This document shows positions 63,564 through 64,000 of a stretch of DNA of 64,000 nt, one piece after another. Under the pieces are notes generated by a model. That model had not been told where the DNA came from. It worked only from the letters and a program-made list of their open reading frames with translations, and ran no database searches. Made by a program: the position numbers and the translations under genes. The DNA is taken from positions 672,882-736,881 of the forward strand of contig NZ_JACHXZ010000003.1 in the NCBI RefSeq assembly GCF_014192475.1, given 5' to 3'. The stretch is from Simiduia aestuariiviva (lineage in GTDB: Bacteria > Pseudomonadota > Gammaproteobacteria > Pseudomonadales > Cellvibrionaceae). Each line of letters begins with the position of its first letter. The stretch's first letter is position 1.

Positions 63564-63682
63564 AGCTTGACGATGTCCTACTCTCGCATGGGGAAACCCC
63601 ACACTACCATCGGCGCTAAGTCGTTTCACTACTGAGTTCGGAATGGGATCAGGTGGTTCCAACTCGCTATGGTCGTCAAGCA
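63564..63682 (-). rRNA. rrf: 5S ribosomal RNA
   Basis: The reverse complement begins TGCTTGACGACCATAGCGAG, contains CCCATTCCGAACTCAG and GGTAGTGTGGGG, and ends GTAGGACATCGTCAAGC, so both ends pair. This is a complete 5S rRNA of about 118 nt. Ends by pairing; a base or two uncertain. Confidence 0.95.
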
Positions 63683-63956
63683 AACTGGTTTAGTCTGTGG
63701 TTGGTTTTACGCTTTCGCTACCGCATCACAATACTAAATAGGGTGGTAAATGACCTCCAGGTATGGAGGGAATCAGGGTAACGCAGGAGCAGTTACCGTG
63801 GGCCGTTAAGCTTGAGTCTGCACTACTTACCTTGATCAAGTCGTAATTCTTGCTGAGCGAACGGTGGTCTTTACACACTTGTTCAACTCAATTTGCTGAG
63901 CTTTGTTCTTCAGTCGTTGTCCAATCAACAGTCAACACAATCGTTTCTGTTATATG

Positions 63957-64000
63957 GTCAAGCCTCACGAGCAATTAGTACGGGTTAGCTCAATGCCTCG
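63957..64000 (-). rRNA. rrl: 23S ribosomal RNA, 3' end (partial)
   Basis: The reverse complement ends GAGCTAACCCGTACTAATTG then CTCGTGAGGCTTGACC, the known end of 23S rRNA. The rest lies past the window edge. The 23S-5S spacer (63683-63956) shows no tRNA gene. Confidence 0.92.

Noticed and set aside
62756..63683. Several ORFs of 60-140 codons after the peroxidase gene
   Set aside because: They run through terminators, 5S fragments and repeats; none has a ribosome site or recognisable domain.
63683..63956. tRNA gene in the 23S-5S spacer
   Set aside because: I could find no cloverleaf or TTCGA-type T-loop with matching stem; spacers at this position rarely hold tRNA genes.

Overview
The window looks like a chromosomal segment of a free-living, probably marine gammaproteobacterium. 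The evidence is the family make-up: DinB, an AlgP-like histone H1-type protein, SthA, SelO, PrfC, RlmF, a HolD-RimI pair, LeuA and an rrn operon, all closest to what I know from Pseudomonas, Cellvibrionales and relatives. I cannot name the species from the sequence alone.

Region by region: 0-6 kb holds dinB with a LexA box, an AlgP-like protein and a glutarate catabolism locus (LysR regulator, glutaryl-CoA dehydrogenase, class III CoA-transferase). 6-19 kb is housekeeping and signalling: PilZ, GlpE, HhH, cyclic-nucleotide-binding, a chalcone-isomerase-like/TonB fusion, SelO, HDOD, SthA, a methyltransferase, AI-2E and TSUP transporters. 19-22 kb has two paralogous acyltransferases separated by a 20-bp tandem repeat, then a sigma-54 activator. 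22-26 kb is a stress cluster (a small helical protein, a BON protein, Dps) running into an amidoligase/glutamine-amidotransferase pair. 26-32 kb holds PrfC, two secreted hydrolases and RlmF.

From about 33.9 to 46.1 kb there is a chromosomal integron. The integrase gene intI (45132-46106, +) has a LexA box over its promoter. Divergent from it, reading leftward, is an array of about 18 cassettes separated by attC sites. Most cassette genes are small and unfamiliar. They include secreted, lipid-anchored and membrane proteins, a zinc-ribbon protein, a GFA-fold protein, a cytochrome-b-like membrane protein and an acyl-carrier-protein-like protein whose two halves are in swapped order. Three cassettes have no convincing ORF, and two of these are near-identical tandem copies. 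An IS110-family element sits inside one attC. The distal (left) end is decayed: degenerate attC sites, a transposase remnant, and a segment flanked by a second copy of the rlmF 3' end.

46-56 kb is an acyl-CoA catabolic block: a racemase-type CoA protein, two acyl-CoA dehydrogenases, MaoC, a histidine phosphatase, an APH-type kinase, a quinone oxidoreductase and two SDRs. The dehydrogenase/kinase pair resembles the two halves of ACAD10/11, which suggests hydroxyacyl-CoA breakdown. 56-62 kb has a solute-binding protein, MATE, RimI, a HolD-like protein, LeuA, an OhrR-type regulator and glutathione peroxidase. The window ends in the 3' part of an rrn operon on the minus strand (5S and the last bases of 23S), followed downstream by a mosaic of duplicated 5S-end/terminator units.

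The SOS link is notable: both dinB and intI carry perfect CTGT-N8-ACAG boxes, so DNA damage should induce the error-prone polymerase and cassette shuffling together.
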